Counted from the stretch's first letter, positions 25,134-35,478 are shown. The stretch is 64,000 nucleotides of DNA from Gordonibacter sp. An230 (GCF_002159915.1 NZ_NFJP01000004.1:62001-126000), one strand, 5' to 3'. Made by a program: numbers and translations. Notes: generated from the letters alone by a model not told the origin.

Positions 25134-26192
25134 CTACTTCTTCTTCGCAGGTTTGGCCACCGGCGAGAACGAGTCGGCCTCCTCCGCTGCGCGCGCGACA
25201 ATGGGGATGTCGAACGCCTCCCGCACCTTCGCCTCAAGCTCCTCCCGCAGATCAGGATTCTCCCTGAGCGTCTGCTTGGCGGCCTCGCGACCTTGACCGA
25301 GGCGCTCCTCGCCATAGGTGTACCACGCCCCCGACTTCTTGGCGACGCCCGCCTCCACAGCCATGTCGACGATGCACCCTTCGCGCGAGATGCCCTCGCC
25401 ATACATGAGGTCGAACTCGGCTTGTCGGAACGGAGGGGCCACTTTGTTCTTCACCACTTTGGCGCGAACGCGGTTGCCCACGATCTCACCGTCTTTCTTG
25501 ATGGAGTCAATCCGGCGGATGTCGATGCGCACGCTCGAGAAGAACTTGAGCGCACGACCGCCCGTCGTGGTCTCCGGGTTGCCGAACATCACGCCGATCT
25601 TCTCGCGCAGCTGGTTGATGAAGATGCACGTGGTGTTCGACTTCGAAAGCGACCCTGCCAGCTTGCGCAGCGCTTGCGACATGAGGCGCGCCTGCAGGCC
25701 CACCGTCGTGTCGCCGATCTCGCCTTCGATCTCGGCACGCGGCACAAGCGCGGCCACCGAGTCGACGACAACCGCGTCGATGGCCCCCGAGCGTACGAGC
25801 ATATCGCATATCTCGAGCGCCTGTTCTCCGGTGTCGGGCTGCGAGATGAGCACTTCGTCGATATCCACCCCCAAACGCGCGGCGTACACGGGGTCGAGCG
25901 CGTGCTCGGCGTCGATGAAGGCAACGATGCCCCCCATGGCCTGCGCCTCGGCAAGTATCTGCAAGGCGAGCGTCGTCTTGCCGCTCGACTCCGGCCCGTA
26001 CACCTCAACAATGCGCCCGCGCGGCACGCCACCGATGCCGAGGGCGGCGTCGAGCGGCAAAGAACCAGTGGGGATGACGCCTATGTTGAGATCTTGCCCG
26101 CCCTCGCCAAACTTCATGATGGAGCCTTTGCCGAATTTCGTCTCGATCTGATCGGTGGTCAGCTTGAGCATCTTCGATTTCTCTTCGTTCAT
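25134..26192 (-). CDS. recA: Recombinase RecA
   Basis: A 352-residue ATP-dependent strand-exchange protein and LexA co-protease. Walker A is GPESSGKTT (residues ~65-73), and the L2 region and INQLREKIG are present. The C-terminus is basic (KPAKKK), unlike the acidic tail of E. coli RecA. ATG 26192 follows AGAAGGAAG; an upstream in-frame start at 26252 would place the coding region over the SOS promoter. Expression is under a LexA box at 26257-26270. Confidence 0.99.
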   Translation of the reverse strand: MNEEKSKMLKLTTDQIETKFGKGSIMKFGEGGQDLNIGVIPTGSLPLDAALGIGGVPRGRIVEVYGPESSGKTTLALQILAEAQAMGGIVAFIDAEHALDPVYAARLGVDIDEVLISQPDTGEQALEICDMLVRSGAIDAVVVDSVAALVPRAEIEGEIGDTTVGLQARLMSQALRKLAGSLSKSNTTCIFINQLREKIGVMFGNPETTTGGRALKFFSSVRIDIRRIDSIKKDGEIVGNRVRAKVVKNKVAPPFRQAEFDLMYGEGISREGCIVDMAVEAGVAKKSGAWYTYGEERLGQGREAAKQTLRENPDLREELEAKVREAFDIPIVARAAEEADSFSPVAKPAKKK

Positions 26193-26250
26193 GCGCTTCC
26201 TTCTCTTCCCCGGCCGTTCGCATGCCGACGACCTTGCTTTCGTCTTCTCC

Positions 26251-26278
26251 ATTATACGAACGTATGTTTGTTAGTCAA
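26251..26278 (-). promoter_or_regulatory. recA promoter with LexA box
   Basis: On the minus strand TTGACT (26273-26278), a 16-base spacer and TATAAT (26251-26256). The spacer is almost filled by the SOS box CAAACATACGTTCG (26257-26270). This is the same design as at lexA. Confidence 0.9.
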
Positions 26279-26498
26279 GCAGATTCGCGAAACAAGCTTG
26301 CGCATCTCAGCATAGCGCCGTCATTCGACGCCCGCATGGCGTGTGTCCAGCGGAAACCCGCTTCGACCAGGTGCCGCTCCTTCGCGAGGACGATACCCGC
26401 GCGCCGCGCCCTCGACGTATCTCCAACACGGTTCCAGCATCGTTCCAACGCCCCTCCGGACGCCCCGAACATACGGGCCCCTCGCGCGATGCGCGCGG

Positions 26499-27674
26499 TC
26501 ATAGGCGCGTCGAACCCTCCTCGAGCGATTCGAGCAGCGCCTTGAGCGCAGCGCGAACCGTCTGCTCGCGAACCTCGCGTCGTCCGCCTTCGAACGAAAG
26601 GAGGCGCGCTCGGCAACCTGCGTCGTCGGCCACGCCGAGCCACACCGTGCCCACGGGCTTGCCGGGTTCGGCTCCGCCCGGTCCGGCGATCCCCGTCACG
26701 GCCACCGCAACGTCGCAGCCGAGCTCGCGGCGCGCGCCCTCGGCCATCGCAACCGCTGTCTGCTCGCTCACCACGCCGAATCGCTCGATGTCGTCCGCAT
26801 CCACGCCGAGCACATCGCGTTTGACCGCTGCCGCATAGCTCACGATACCGCCCCTCACCGCCTCGGAGCTGCCCGGAACATCGGTGAGCGTCGCCGCCAC
26901 GAGGCCTCCCGTGAGGCTCTCGGCCGTACCCACCGTGCGCCCGGAGGCTCGTGCGGCATCGAGCACCCGCGACGCGAGCGCGTCGAGCGAGACTTCCGCG
27001 GCGTCGGCGTCAGGGGCCCCGTCGGCACGCGCGAGTCCGATGAGCCGCCGCGCCTTCGCGATGTAGTCGAGCATCGACACGACCGTCAGGACAAGCGCGA
27101 TGACCATCACGCCCCAGCTCAAAAGCCATAGACCGTCCGAGAACGCCGCATGGACGCTCCCGGCCATATGACTGTCCTTCACGGTGAACAAAACGATGGC
27201 CACCATCTGGAACACGGTCTTGGCCTTGCCGTACCAGCTAGCCGCGATCACCGCGCCCTCGCTCGCCGCCGTCATGCGCACGCCCGAAACGATGAACTCA
27301 CGCGCCAAGATGACGAGCACCACCCAGCTCGGCATCGACCCCAGCTCGACAAGCGCCAAAAGCGCTGCGGCGACGAGTATCTTGTCGGCGAGGGGATCCA
27401 TGAATTTGCCGAAGTCGGTCACTTCGCCTCGACTGCGCGCCAGGTAGCCGTCCAGCCAATCGGTGCAGGATATGAGGATGAAAATACCTGCTGCGACAAG
27501 CTCCTTCGCATCGTCGGCCACCTGCGGCAGCCCCAGCCACTGGGGCCACGGGCTGATGAGGGCCACCACGAACACCGGCACGAGGCAGATGCGCACGAGC
27601 GTGACGATGTTGGCCGGCGTCCACAAGCCTCCGGCAGGCGTGGGCCCCACACAACGCGACCCTCTCGGCGACAC
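26499..27674 (-). CDS. Fusion of phosphatidylglycerophosphate synthase (PgsA) and CinA C-terminal amidase domain
   Basis: A 391-residue protein. Residues ~10-205 are a CDP-alcohol phosphatidyltransferase with the full DG-x2-AR-x8-G-x3-D-x3-D motif (DGYLARSRGEVTDFGKFMDP and following) and several membrane helices, as in PgsA. Residues ~230-385 are a CinA C-terminal domain (GTAESLTGGL, GGIVSYA, GVVSEQTAVAMAEGA, AVTGIAGPGG), the nicotinamide-nucleotide amidase PncC fold. The frame is continuous through the joint. GTG 27674 is preferred (GGAAGGGGAG eight bases before); GTG 27683 overlaps the rimO stop. pgsA and cinA are separate neighbours in many actinobacteria, so this is a fused version. Confidence 0.92.
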   Translation of the reverse strand: MSPRGSRCVGPTPAGGLWTPANIVTLVRICLVPVFVVALISPWPQWLGLPQVADDAKELVAAGIFILISCTDWLDGYLARSRGEVTDFGKFMDPLADKILVAAALLALVELGSMPSWVVLVILAREFIVSGVRMTAASEGAVIAASWYGKAKTVFQMVAIVLFTVKDSHMAGSVHAAFSDGLWLLSWGVMVIALVLTVVSMLDYIAKARRLIGLARADGAPDADAAEVSLDALASRVLDAARASGRTVGTAESLTGGLVAATLTDVPGSSEAVRGGIVSYAAAVKRDVLGVDADDIERFGVVSEQTAVAMAEGARRELGCDVAVAVTGIAGPGGAEPGKPVGTVWLGVADDAGCRARLLSFEGGRREVREQTVRAALKALLESLEEGSTRL

Positions 27675-27679
27675 GGGGC

Positions 27680-29026
27680 TCACTCCCCTTCCATCTCGTA
27701 GAGCAGCGTGTCGCCGATGCGCACGCGCACCACCTCGCCCGGCTCGCCGGAGGGGAGGTAGGTGACTCCGTCGACCTCGGGCGCCTGGCACATCGCGCGT
27801 CCGTAGATCTGCCCGTCCTCTTCCGCGCCCTCCACGATCACATCCATCTCCCTGCCGATGCGCGCTGCGATGCGAGGCGCGCTCGCAGCGTCCGCAACGT
27901 CGCGCAGGCGCTGCGCCCGCTCCGCCTTCTCGTCCTCGTCGACCTGCCCGTCCAAACGCGCGGCACGGGTGCCCTCCTCGCGCGAGTAGGGGAACACGCC
28001 CACGTAGTCGAACAGCCCTTCCTCCACGAAATCGCACAGCTCTTCGAAAAGCTCCTCGGTCTCGCCGGGAAAGCCCACGATGAGGGTCGTGCGCAGCGTC
28101 GCGTCCGGCACGCGCGAGAGGATGCGCTCGACAAGCCTTTCGAACTCAGCACGCGAACCCGTGCGGTTCATCGCGCGCAAGATCCCCGCATCCACATGTT
28201 GCAAGGGGATGTCGAAGTAAGGGCACACGTTCGCATGCTCCGCCACGACATCGAGATAGGCTTCGGTGACGCCCTCTGGCTGCAGGTACATGACGCGCAG
28301 CCACGTGTCCGGAAACTCCTCGGCAAGCGTCGAGACGAGCTCGGCCAAGCTCGAAGGCTCTTCGAAGTCCTCGCCCCATCTGCCTGTGTCCTGCGCGATG
28401 AGCACGATCTCGCGCACCCCCGCCTCCACATGCGACGAAACCTCCGAACGCACCTGCTCCAACGTAAAGCTTCGGTAGCGCCCGCGGATGAAGGGAATAG
28501 TGCAGTACGAGCAGAAACGGTCGCAGCCATCCGATATCTTCACGTAGGCGTACGGAAGGGCAGCCCGCGCTCCGCCCTCTCGCCCCTCCGCCGCGCCACC
28601 CAACGGCTCACGGCCCTCGCGGACGTCCGGAAGCGGAAGCGAGACGCCGAGGGCGTCGGCCATGACGACCGCGATGTCGTCCTCTCGGGAGCACGGCAGA
28701 AACGCGCGCGCTTCGACGAGCTCGTCAGCCAGATCGTCGCCGTAGCGTGCCGGCATGCAGCCCGCCACCACGAGCGGCGCACCCGCCTCGACGTTGGGCA
28801 GCCCGGCAGCATCGAAGACGGCCTCTATGCTCTCCTCGGTTGCGCTTTGGATGAACGAGCATGTGTTCACCACCACGGCATCGGCGAGCCCGGGGTCGTC
28901 GGCCAGAGCGAACCCGGCCTCGGCGAGACGTGAGCGCATGCGCGCCGTGTCGGCCTCGTTCTTCGCGCATCCGAGCGTGACGAAGGCAACGGAAGGTCGG
29001 CGCGCGCCCTCGAAGTTCGCACCCAT
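27680..29026 (-). CDS. rimO: Ribosomal protein S12 methylthiotransferase
   Basis: A 448-residue radical-SAM enzyme that methylthiolates an aspartate of ribosomal protein S12. The N-terminal UPF0004 domain has LGCAKNEAD, NTCSFI and GCMPARY cysteines. CDRFCSYCTIPFIRGRYRS is the radical-SAM loop, and a C-terminal TRAM domain ends the protein. Signature LGCAKN rather than GCQMN separates RimO from MiaB. Its end overlaps the region where pgsA-cinA starts, so they share a transcript. Confidence 0.96.
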   Translation of the reverse strand: MGANFEGARRPSVAFVTLGCAKNEADTARMRSRLAEAGFALADDPGLADAVVVNTCSFIQSATEESIEAVFDAAGLPNVEAGAPLVVAGCMPARYGDDLADELVEARAFLPCSREDDIAVVMADALGVSLPLPDVREGREPLGGAAEGREGGARAALPYAYVKISDGCDRFCSYCTIPFIRGRYRSFTLEQVRSEVSSHVEAGVREIVLIAQDTGRWGEDFEEPSSLAELVSTLAEEFPDTWLRVMYLQPEGVTEAYLDVVAEHANVCPYFDIPLQHVDAGILRAMNRTGSRAEFERLVERILSRVPDATLRTTLIVGFPGETEELFEELCDFVEEGLFDYVGVFPYSREEGTRAARLDGQVDEDEKAERAQRLRDVADAASAPRIAARIGREMDVIVEGAEEDGQIYGRAMCQAPEVDGVTYLPSGEPGEVVRVRIGDTLLYEMEGE

Positions 29027-29037
29027 GCGACCAGGGC

Positions 29038-29535
29038 CTATCGATAGTTGACGTACTGCAACGGCTGGCCGTAGTCGCGACCCTTCAGAAAGGCGATGAC
29101 CTCCTGCAACGTGTCGCGAGACGAGGAGCTCACGCGCAGCTTGTCACCTTCGATCTGCACTTTCACCTTCAGCTTCGTGCCCTTGATATCCTTGTTGATG
29201 CGCCCGGCCACATCCTTCTCGATGCCTTCGACGATGCTCGCCGTCTGGCGCACGCTCTGCCCGGCGGCAGGCTGGACCTCGCCCCACTTGACAGCCGAAA
29301 GATCGATGCCTCGACGCACAAGCTTCGAGCCCACGACATCGACGACCTGCCTTGCCACGAACTCGGACGGGGCGGACACCGTCATGGATCTGCCCGCCTT
29401 GTCGAGCGAGATCTCCGCGCCGGAGTCTTTCAGGTCGTAACGCTGCGCAAGCTCCTTCCTCGCCTGCTGAAACGCGTTGTCGACCTCCTGCATGTCAACG
29501 GTCGACACGACATCGAAGCTGGATTCCTTCGCCAT
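29038..29535 (-). CDS. YajQ-family nucleotide-binding protein
   Basis: A 165-residue cytoplasmic protein with two ferredoxin-like (RNP-fold) domains. The start MAKESSFDVVS and the pattern QQARKELAQRYDLKDS are typical. Members bind nucleotides; some bind cyclic di-GMP, but that is not shown here. ATG 29535 has the site GGGAAGGAG. It lies 11 bases before rimO on the same strand. Confidence 0.94.
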   Translation of the reverse strand: MAKESSFDVVSTVDMQEVDNAFQQARKELAQRYDLKDSGAEISLDKAGRSMTVSAPSEFVARQVVDVVGSKLVRRGIDLSAVKWGEVQPAAGQSVRQTASIVEGIEKDVAGRINKDIKGTKLKVKVQIEGDKLRVSSSSRDTLQEVIAFLKGRDYGQPLQYVNYR

Positions 29536-29679
29536 GGCTGCTCCTTCCCAACGAGCGTCGCCCCGCTCGGAGCGCGCGTGATTCCGTATCGGAACAGGAT
29601 AGCGCATTTCCGGCCCGCAGCTAACGATTTCAAAGCTCGTCCACGGCGGCGGGCTCCGGAAGAAAGGGCGCAGGCGTCC

Positions 29680-30753
29680 TCAGACCCCTTCGTCCTCGCC
29701 TGCTCCCTCGTCCGCCGCGTCCGGATGGTCGGCCTTCCACTTCTCCAGAACGGCCGCGAAGTCCACCTCGTAGGTGTAGACCCCCGTGGACTCATCAGCC
29801 GCAGGCTCCACCCCCTCCCCGTTAACGGTGACGCTCACCGCGTCGGGATTCGAAGTGACCACCCGAAGGGGCACATCGGTCACCTCATAGTCGAGCGTTT
29901 CCGGACCGGCGACGCTGTCGCCGAACGTGATGACATCCCCCTCGTACACATCGAGCCAGGCCTCTTCGCCCGATGCCACCGAAACCTCCACCTTCGCGCT
30001 CGTGGGCGCGACCTCCTCGGGCTTCGTCTGGGCAGCATCTTCCTCCGGCCGCCCTTGGGCGTCCTCCGCATCGTTTTGCGACTCCTCGGTCGTCGGATCG
30101 GAGAGGCCCGAGACATGAACCTTCGGCCCGTCCTCCTCGGCTTTCTGTCCGCCGAACACGAACGCCAGCACGACCACGAGCAAGACGAGGACCGCGCCGC
30201 CGGCTATGACGAACGGAAGCTTCGACTGAACGGCATTGGGCGCCTTGGGCCCCGCATAGAAGTTGGTGTACTGGGTGTTGGGCAAAGCCGCATGCCGACT
30301 CGGATGCGTGCGGCCCTCGAGCCGACGCCCGCCCGCACCCGCCGCACGGGCTCCGTCGCCACGCGCGTAGTCGCGCCGGTCGTCGTACAGGGTGCGCCCG
30401 AAGGCGTTCTGTCGCGGAGGACGCTCCTCCTCGGACTGCGCCGCCCCAGAGCGCGTTCGCCTCGAACGCCCCCCTCCTTCGCGACGCAAGGGCTGGTCGG
30501 TGCGCGCGCAGCCCACTTGGTAAGCGTAAGCCTCGTCGATGTACTGGCGCGTCATCTCGCTGGGATTGAGCCCCACGAGCCGCGCGTAGGCGTTCACCAT
30601 GTTGCGCGTGTATCCCCGAGGGGGCATGCGAGCGAAGTCGCCCTCCTCGATAGCGCGCAGAATGTCGGGTCTGATGCGCAGGCGACGGGCCGCTTGGGCC
30701 AGATCGTACCCCTTTCGCTCGCGGGCTTCCCGCAGGATCGTTCCAAATGTCAT
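29680..30753 (-). CDS. RodZ-like helix-turn-helix membrane protein
   Basis: A 357-residue protein. The N-terminal HTH_25 domain (residues ~1-70, FGTILREARERKGYDLAQAA) is followed by a basic disordered linker, one membrane helix (~185-207), an acidic linker and a C-terminal beta domain (DUF4115-like, ~255-340). This is the layout of RodZ, which links MreB to the cell wall; in rods it sets cell shape. ATG 30753 is preceded by GAGG; a GTG at 30762 is possible. It follows ftsK by 13 bases. Confidence 0.88.
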   Translation of the reverse strand: MTFGTILREARERKGYDLAQAARRLRIRPDILRAIEEGDFARMPPRGYTRNMVNAYARLVGLNPSEMTRQYIDEAYAYQVGCARTDQPLRREGGGRSRRTRSGAAQSEEERPPRQNAFGRTLYDDRRDYARGDGARAAGAGGRRLEGRTHPSRHAALPNTQYTNFYAGPKAPNAVQSKLPFVIAGGAVLVLLVVVLAFVFGGQKAEEDGPKVHVSGLSDPTTEESQNDAEDAQGRPEEDAAQTKPEEVAPTSAKVEVSVASGEEAWLDVYEGDVITFGDSVAGPETLDYEVTDVPLRVVTSNPDAVSVTVNGEGVEPAADESTGVYTYEVDFAAVLEKWKADHPDAADEGAGEDEGV

Positions 30754-30766
30754 CCGCGCCACCTCG

Positions 30767-33289
30767 TCATTCCCTCGGGCCCGCCTCGTCGTTCGCCTCG
30801 AAGGCCTTCAGCGTCTCAAGCTCCATGGCGTCCACGAGCACCTCGCGGGGCTTACTGCCGTTCGGCGGCCCCACGACGCCCTTTTCTTCCAACAAATCCA
30901 TTATACGTCCTGCGCGCGAATAGCCCACCTTGAGCCGGCGCTGGATGTTAGATGTGGATCCGAGTCCGCTCGACACCACGATGTCCGCAGCCTCCCAGAC
31001 AAGCGGGTCGTCGCTCGCGCACGACCCTCCGCTGCCGTCCGGCTGCGACGCGCCGAGCGTGATGAGGTTCGTGGAGAGGATCTCGGAATGGTACTCCGGC
31101 TCACCCTGCTCTTTCAGCATTGTCACCACGGCGTTGATCTCGTCTTCGGACACGTAGCAGCCTTGGATGCGCTGGGGCTTGGCATACTCGGGTTTGCTGA
31201 ACAGCAGATCCCCCAAACCGATGAGGTTCTCGGCACCCGGCGTGTCAAGCACGACGCGCGAATCGATACCGGAAGCCACGTTAAAGGCGATGCGGTTCGT
31301 GATATTCGCCTTGATGAGGCCCGTGACCACGTTGGTGGAGGGACGCTGCGTGGCCACGATGAGGTGGATGCCCGCCGCGCGCGCCAGCTGCGCGATGCGG
31401 CTGATGGAGAACTCCACCTCCTTGCCCACGTTCATCATGAGGTCCGCGAGCTCGTCGATGATGATGACGATGTAGGGCAGCTCGGCTCCCAGCTCTGAGA
31501 CGACGGGCTCCCCGCCCGCCTCCTCGGCCTTCTTGGCGGCTGCCTGCTCAGCTTGCACTTTGGCGTTGTACTGCCCGATGTTGCGCGCGCCCACCTTGGA
31601 GAACACCTTCAGGCGCCGCTCCATCTCGGCCACTCCCCATGACAGCGCGCTCGCGGCCTCCTTGGGCTCGGTGACCACGGGTACGTAGAGGTGGGGGATG
31701 CCGTTGTAGGGCGTGAACTCCACGCGCTTGGGGTCGATCATGATGAAGCGCACCTCGGCGGGCGTGGCGCGCATGAGGATGGACATGATCATGGCGTTGA
31801 TGGACACCGACTTGCCCGAGCCGGTGGTGCCGCCGATGAGCAGGTGCGGCATCTTCGCAAGGTCGGATATGATCGAGCGCCCCTCAACGTCCTTGCCAAC
31901 GGCGATCATGAGCGGTCCGGCCGGAGCGTCTTTGATGACGTCCCCCAGAAGCACGCTCTGCCGCGTGCGGTTCGGCACCTCGATGCCGACGTAATTCGTA
32001 CCGGGGATGGGCGCGAAGATGCGCACGCCAGGCGCGGCCAGCGCAAGCGCGATGTCCGCCTCGAGCGCCGTGATGCGGCTCACGCGCACGCCGGCGGGAA
32101 GATCCACCTTGAACAGCGTCACCGTGGGTCCGGCCACCCAGCCCACCACCTCGGCCATGATGCCGAAGCTCTCGAGCGTCTCCTGCAGGCACCCCGCAGT
32201 TTCCTTGAGCTCGGCATCGCAGGCGAGATCCTTTTTGGGGTTCTTCGATGTGGCGAGCAGATCCATGGACGGCAGTTCAAACCCATCGGCGGGACGGGGC
32301 GCGGCAAGCGGCGTGGTCGACCGGGGCTTGGCGACGGAGGAGGCCTCGTCGGAACCCTCGTCGCGTGCCCGCCCCAGCTTGCGAGTGAGCGTCTGCGGGG
32401 CCTTGTCCGAAGCCTGCCCGTCGATCGGCTGCGAGGGGCGCTTCGCGCGAGACGCGCGCCCCTTGGCGATAGCCCCCTCCCCGTTTGAAGAGCGACCTTT
32501 GAGCGGAAGCACGTTCGTCGCGGCCGCCTCGAAGGCCTCCCCCATGGTGGGCACGACGGGAACCTTGGCCGCCGAGGAGCGCTTGATCCTCGAGAATGGA
32601 GGCGCGGCGAGAACGGAGGCGTCCTTCTCGGACTCGGATCGCGCAGCGCGGGCTTCCTGCACGCGCTCGACGAGCTTCGATATCGACACTCCGATCACTG
32701 CGAGCCCCGCCGCTGCGACGCCGACGAGGACGATGCACGACACCGCCTGGCCGAGCAAGGACAGCCCAACCCAGGCTATGCCTGCGCCTACGTAGCCGCC
32801 GCGCGCGACGAGCTCGCCAGGCAAGAACAGGTTGTCGGTGGCGTCAGGAGCGGAAGCGGGCGTAAAGAGCGAAAGCAGCGAAAGCGCCGCGATGAAGATC
32901 ATGACGAGGCCCACGGCGACGCGTGCCGGCACGCGCTCGCGTTCGAAACGGGCGAGGAAGCTCACCCCTATCGCAAGCAGGAGAAAGGGCAGAACGTAAG
33001 CTCCTAGGCCGAGCGAGAGGTGCAGGGTCTTGGACAGAAACGAGGTCACGATGGCATCGGAGGGCAGCACCGCCACTGCGAACAGCGCCACGGCGAGCAC
33101 CGAAACGGCAACGCCGGTTACGTCTCGACGCGTGCGCTCATCGAAAAACCGAGCCTTCTCGGATGACCGAGCTCGCGAGGCCTTCGCCCCGCGCTCCCCG
33201 ATCCGAGAAGGGGAGCCGGAACGCGCCTTCGGCTTCGAAGCGGACCGCCTCGCCTTCGATGTGTGTGCGGATGCTGGCTGTCGGGCCAC
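30767..33289 (-). CDS. ftsK: DNA translocase FtsK
   Basis: An 840-residue ATP-driven DNA pump at the division septum. About four N-terminal membrane helices (residues ~60-210) are followed by a charged linker (~220-350), then the motor: Walker A GGTTGSGKS, Walker B IIIDELADLM, and a C-terminal winged-helix gamma domain (IQRRLKVGYSRAGRIMDLLE) that reads KOPS. GTG 33289 is chosen for the site AAGGAGGG; an ATG further upstream adds 28 residues without one. It lies 98 bases after the RNase J stop. Confidence 0.96.
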   Translation of the reverse strand: MARQPASAHTSKARRSASKPKARSGSPSRIGERGAKASRARSSEKARFFDERTRRDVTGVAVSVLAVALFAVAVLPSDAIVTSFLSKTLHLSLGLGAYVLPFLLLAIGVSFLARFERERVPARVAVGLVMIFIAALSLLSLFTPASAPDATDNLFLPGELVARGGYVGAGIAWVGLSLLGQAVSCIVLVGVAAAGLAVIGVSISKLVERVQEARAARSESEKDASVLAAPPFSRIKRSSAAKVPVVPTMGEAFEAAATNVLPLKGRSSNGEGAIAKGRASRAKRPSQPIDGQASDKAPQTLTRKLGRARDEGSDEASSVAKPRSTTPLAAPRPADGFELPSMDLLATSKNPKKDLACDAELKETAGCLQETLESFGIMAEVVGWVAGPTVTLFKVDLPAGVRVSRITALEADIALALAAPGVRIFAPIPGTNYVGIEVPNRTRQSVLLGDVIKDAPAGPLMIAVGKDVEGRSIISDLAKMPHLLIGGTTGSGKSVSINAMIMSILMRATPAEVRFIMIDPKRVEFTPYNGIPHLYVPVVTEPKEAASALSWGVAEMERRLKVFSKVGARNIGQYNAKVQAEQAAAKKAEEAGGEPVVSELGAELPYIVIIIDELADLMMNVGKEVEFSISRIAQLARAAGIHLIVATQRPSTNVVTGLIKANITNRIAFNVASGIDSRVVLDTPGAENLIGLGDLLFSKPEYAKPQRIQGCYVSEDEINAVVTMLKEQGEPEYHSEILSTNLITLGASQPDGSGGSCASDDPLVWEAADIVVSSGLGSTSNIQRRLKVGYSRAGRIMDLLEEKGVVGPPNGSKPREVLVDAMELETLKAFEANDEAGPRE

Positions 33290-33387
33290 GCCCTGCCCTC
33301 CTTCGTGCTGCGTTTGCTGTGCGATTCCGAATGGTTTCGGCGAATAGAGCGCTGCATGCGCACGAGGGCGCATGCAGCCATTATAGC

Positions 33388-35283
33388 CTAAACCTCAAGC
33401 AAATTGACAACGACCATGGGACGCGTCTTCGTGCGCTCCCATAGAAGCGACAAAAGCGCGTCTTTGCCGGCCTTCTTGAGCTCCTTGGCGCCTCCGCCTT
33501 TGTCGAGCTGGCGAAGAAGGGCGTTCTTCACCGCAGCTTGAGCCTCGCGAACGAGGAAATCGTCGTCGCCTCCGGTGATGCCGTGCATCTCGACCTGCAC
33601 CGCTCCAGAAAGCCCCTTCCTCTTCCCCGACACCGCGGCCGCGACGGCCGCGAAGCCCTGCGCCGCAAGGGCGCTGCGCTCGTCGAGCACATCCTGAGAC
33701 GTATCGCCAACCGACAGCCCGTCCACGAACACGATGCCGGACTGCACCGTCTCGCCGCGCCGCACGCCGCGCGACGACAGCTCAAGAGACTCTCCGTTCT
33801 CGCAGATGAACACGTTGTCGCTTGGCACGCCCGTGGCTTCGGCCAGCCTGGCATGAGCGCGCAGATGCGTGGCTTCGCCGTGCACCGGCATGAACGCCTT
33901 GGGCTGCACGATGGAAAGCACAAGCTTCAGCTCCTCGGCACCGGCGTGGCCGGACACGTGCACGCGCGCACGGCTCTTGTCGTAGACGTCCGCACCGATC
34001 TTGGCCAGCCCGTTTATGACGCGCGTGACAGCCTTCTCGTTGCCAGGAACGGGAGTGGCCGATATGATGACCGTGTCGCCCTCCTCCATGGCGATGGTGC
34101 GATGCTCGCCATTGGCGATGCGCGCCAACGCCGAGAGCGGTTCGCCTTGACTGCCCGTGCACATGATGACGACCTGCTCGGGCGGGATACCCTTGAGGTC
34201 GTAGGCGTCGATAAGGTCGGCGTCGCTGACGTCGAGATAGCCGAGACGTCGCGCGATGTCGGTGTTCTGGATCATCGAGCGGCCCGTGACCACCACTTTG
34301 CGGCCGTTGGCCACCGCCGCGTCGCAGATCTGCTGCATGCGGTGGATGTGGCTGGCGAACGAAGCGATGATGACGCGGCCCTTGGCCTGTGCGATGATCT
34401 TCGCCAACTCCTTGCCAACCTCGGCCTCCGACGGCGTGAAGTTGGGGTTCTGAGCGTTCGTGGAGTCGCTCATCATGAGGTCCACGCCGATCTGACTGAA
34501 CTTCGACAGCGCGCCGAAGTCGGTGGTCACACCGTCGATGGGCGTCTGGTCGAGCTTGAAGTCGCCCGTGTGCAAAACGTTGCCGGCCGGACTCTGGAGG
34601 AACACGCCCACCGCGCCCGGGATGGAGTGGTTCACGGCGAAGAACTCGGCCGTGAAGCAGCCGAGCTTGACCTGGTCGCCGGGTTTTATCTCGACGAGCT
34701 TGGCATTCTTGATCCTGTGCTCGGCGAACTTGCCCTCGATGAGCCCGAGCGTCATCTTCGTGCCGTATATGGGCACGCTTCGGTCGAGGTCCTTCATGAG
34801 GTACGGCAGCGTGCCGGTATGATCCTCGTGGCCGTGCGTGATGATGATGCCGCGCAGCTTGTCGGCGTTCTCGAGCACATGGGTGTAATCGGGCAGGATG
34901 AGGTCGACGCCCGGATGGTTGTCGTCGGGGAACATGAGACCCGCATCATCGAGAACCATGTCGCCCTTGCACTCGAAGACCGTCATGTTCTTGCCGATGG
35001 CGTCGAGGCCGCCGAGCGGTATGATCTTGAGCGTGGCGTTCGGATCCTTCTTCGGCGAGGCGAAGCTGCGCCTCCGCTGGCCATCCTGGCGCCGGCGGCC
35101 TCCCTGCCCCTGCGACCCCGCCTTTGTGAGCTGGGGCCGCTCATGCTCAAGCTGCACATGCTTGTACGACCGCGTCTTCTTGGTGCCGCTTTCGCCGCCA
35201 TGGGCGTCGCCTTTGCGGGTCGCACGGCCATTCTGGCGCGCATCTCCATTGCCGCGCGCTCCGCGCGGTTTCTTTTCTTCCAT
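33388..35283 (-). CDS. Ribonuclease J
   Basis: A 631-residue metallo-beta-lactamase/beta-CASP RNase with 5' exo- and endonuclease activity. The zinc motif THGHEDHTG (residues ~150-158) and the beta-CASP motifs are clear, and a C-terminal RNase J domain is present. The first ~85 residues are a Lys/Arg/Gly/Gln-rich low-complexity extension, absent from Bacillus RNase J but common in actinobacteria. ATG 35283 follows GAAGGAAGG. It sits between dapA and ftsK, a conserved actinobacterial order. Confidence 0.96.
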   Translation of the reverse strand: MEEKKPRGARGNGDARQNGRATRKGDAHGGESGTKKTRSYKHVQLEHERPQLTKAGSQGQGGRRRQDGQRRRSFASPKKDPNATLKIIPLGGLDAIGKNMTVFECKGDMVLDDAGLMFPDDNHPGVDLILPDYTHVLENADKLRGIIITHGHEDHTGTLPYLMKDLDRSVPIYGTKMTLGLIEGKFAEHRIKNAKLVEIKPGDQVKLGCFTAEFFAVNHSIPGAVGVFLQSPAGNVLHTGDFKLDQTPIDGVTTDFGALSKFSQIGVDLMMSDSTNAQNPNFTPSEAEVGKELAKIIAQAKGRVIIASFASHIHRMQQICDAAVANGRKVVVTGRSMIQNTDIARRLGYLDVSDADLIDAYDLKGIPPEQVVIMCTGSQGEPLSALARIANGEHRTIAMEEGDTVIISATPVPGNEKAVTRVINGLAKIGADVYDKSRARVHVSGHAGAEELKLVLSIVQPKAFMPVHGEATHLRAHARLAEATGVPSDNVFICENGESLELSSRGVRRGETVQSGIVFVDGLSVGDTSQDVLDERSALAAQGFAAVAAAVSGKRKGLSGAVQVEMHGITGGDDDFLVREAQAAVKNALLRQLDKGGGAKELKKAGKDALLSLLWERTKTRPMVVVNLLEV

Positions 35284-35478
35284 ATCGAACCTTCCTTCGG
35301 GCGTGATGCAGGGCACGCGTAAACGAGGACCCGCACAGAGCCCAGTCCGTATCGGCGAGCCACGGGCCCTCCGTCCACAGCTCGCGCCCGCATCGCGCGG
35401 CTATCGCAGGACGCCGCCTGGCGACGCTCTGCTCCAATTCTTCGCGCGCGGACGAGCCTCCCCTTCCACGCGTCCTTT

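Noticed and set aside
33538-35322. A 594-codon plus-strand frame opposite RNase J
   Set aside because: Shadow of the RNase J codon pattern; His/Arg/Glu-rich with no family motif.
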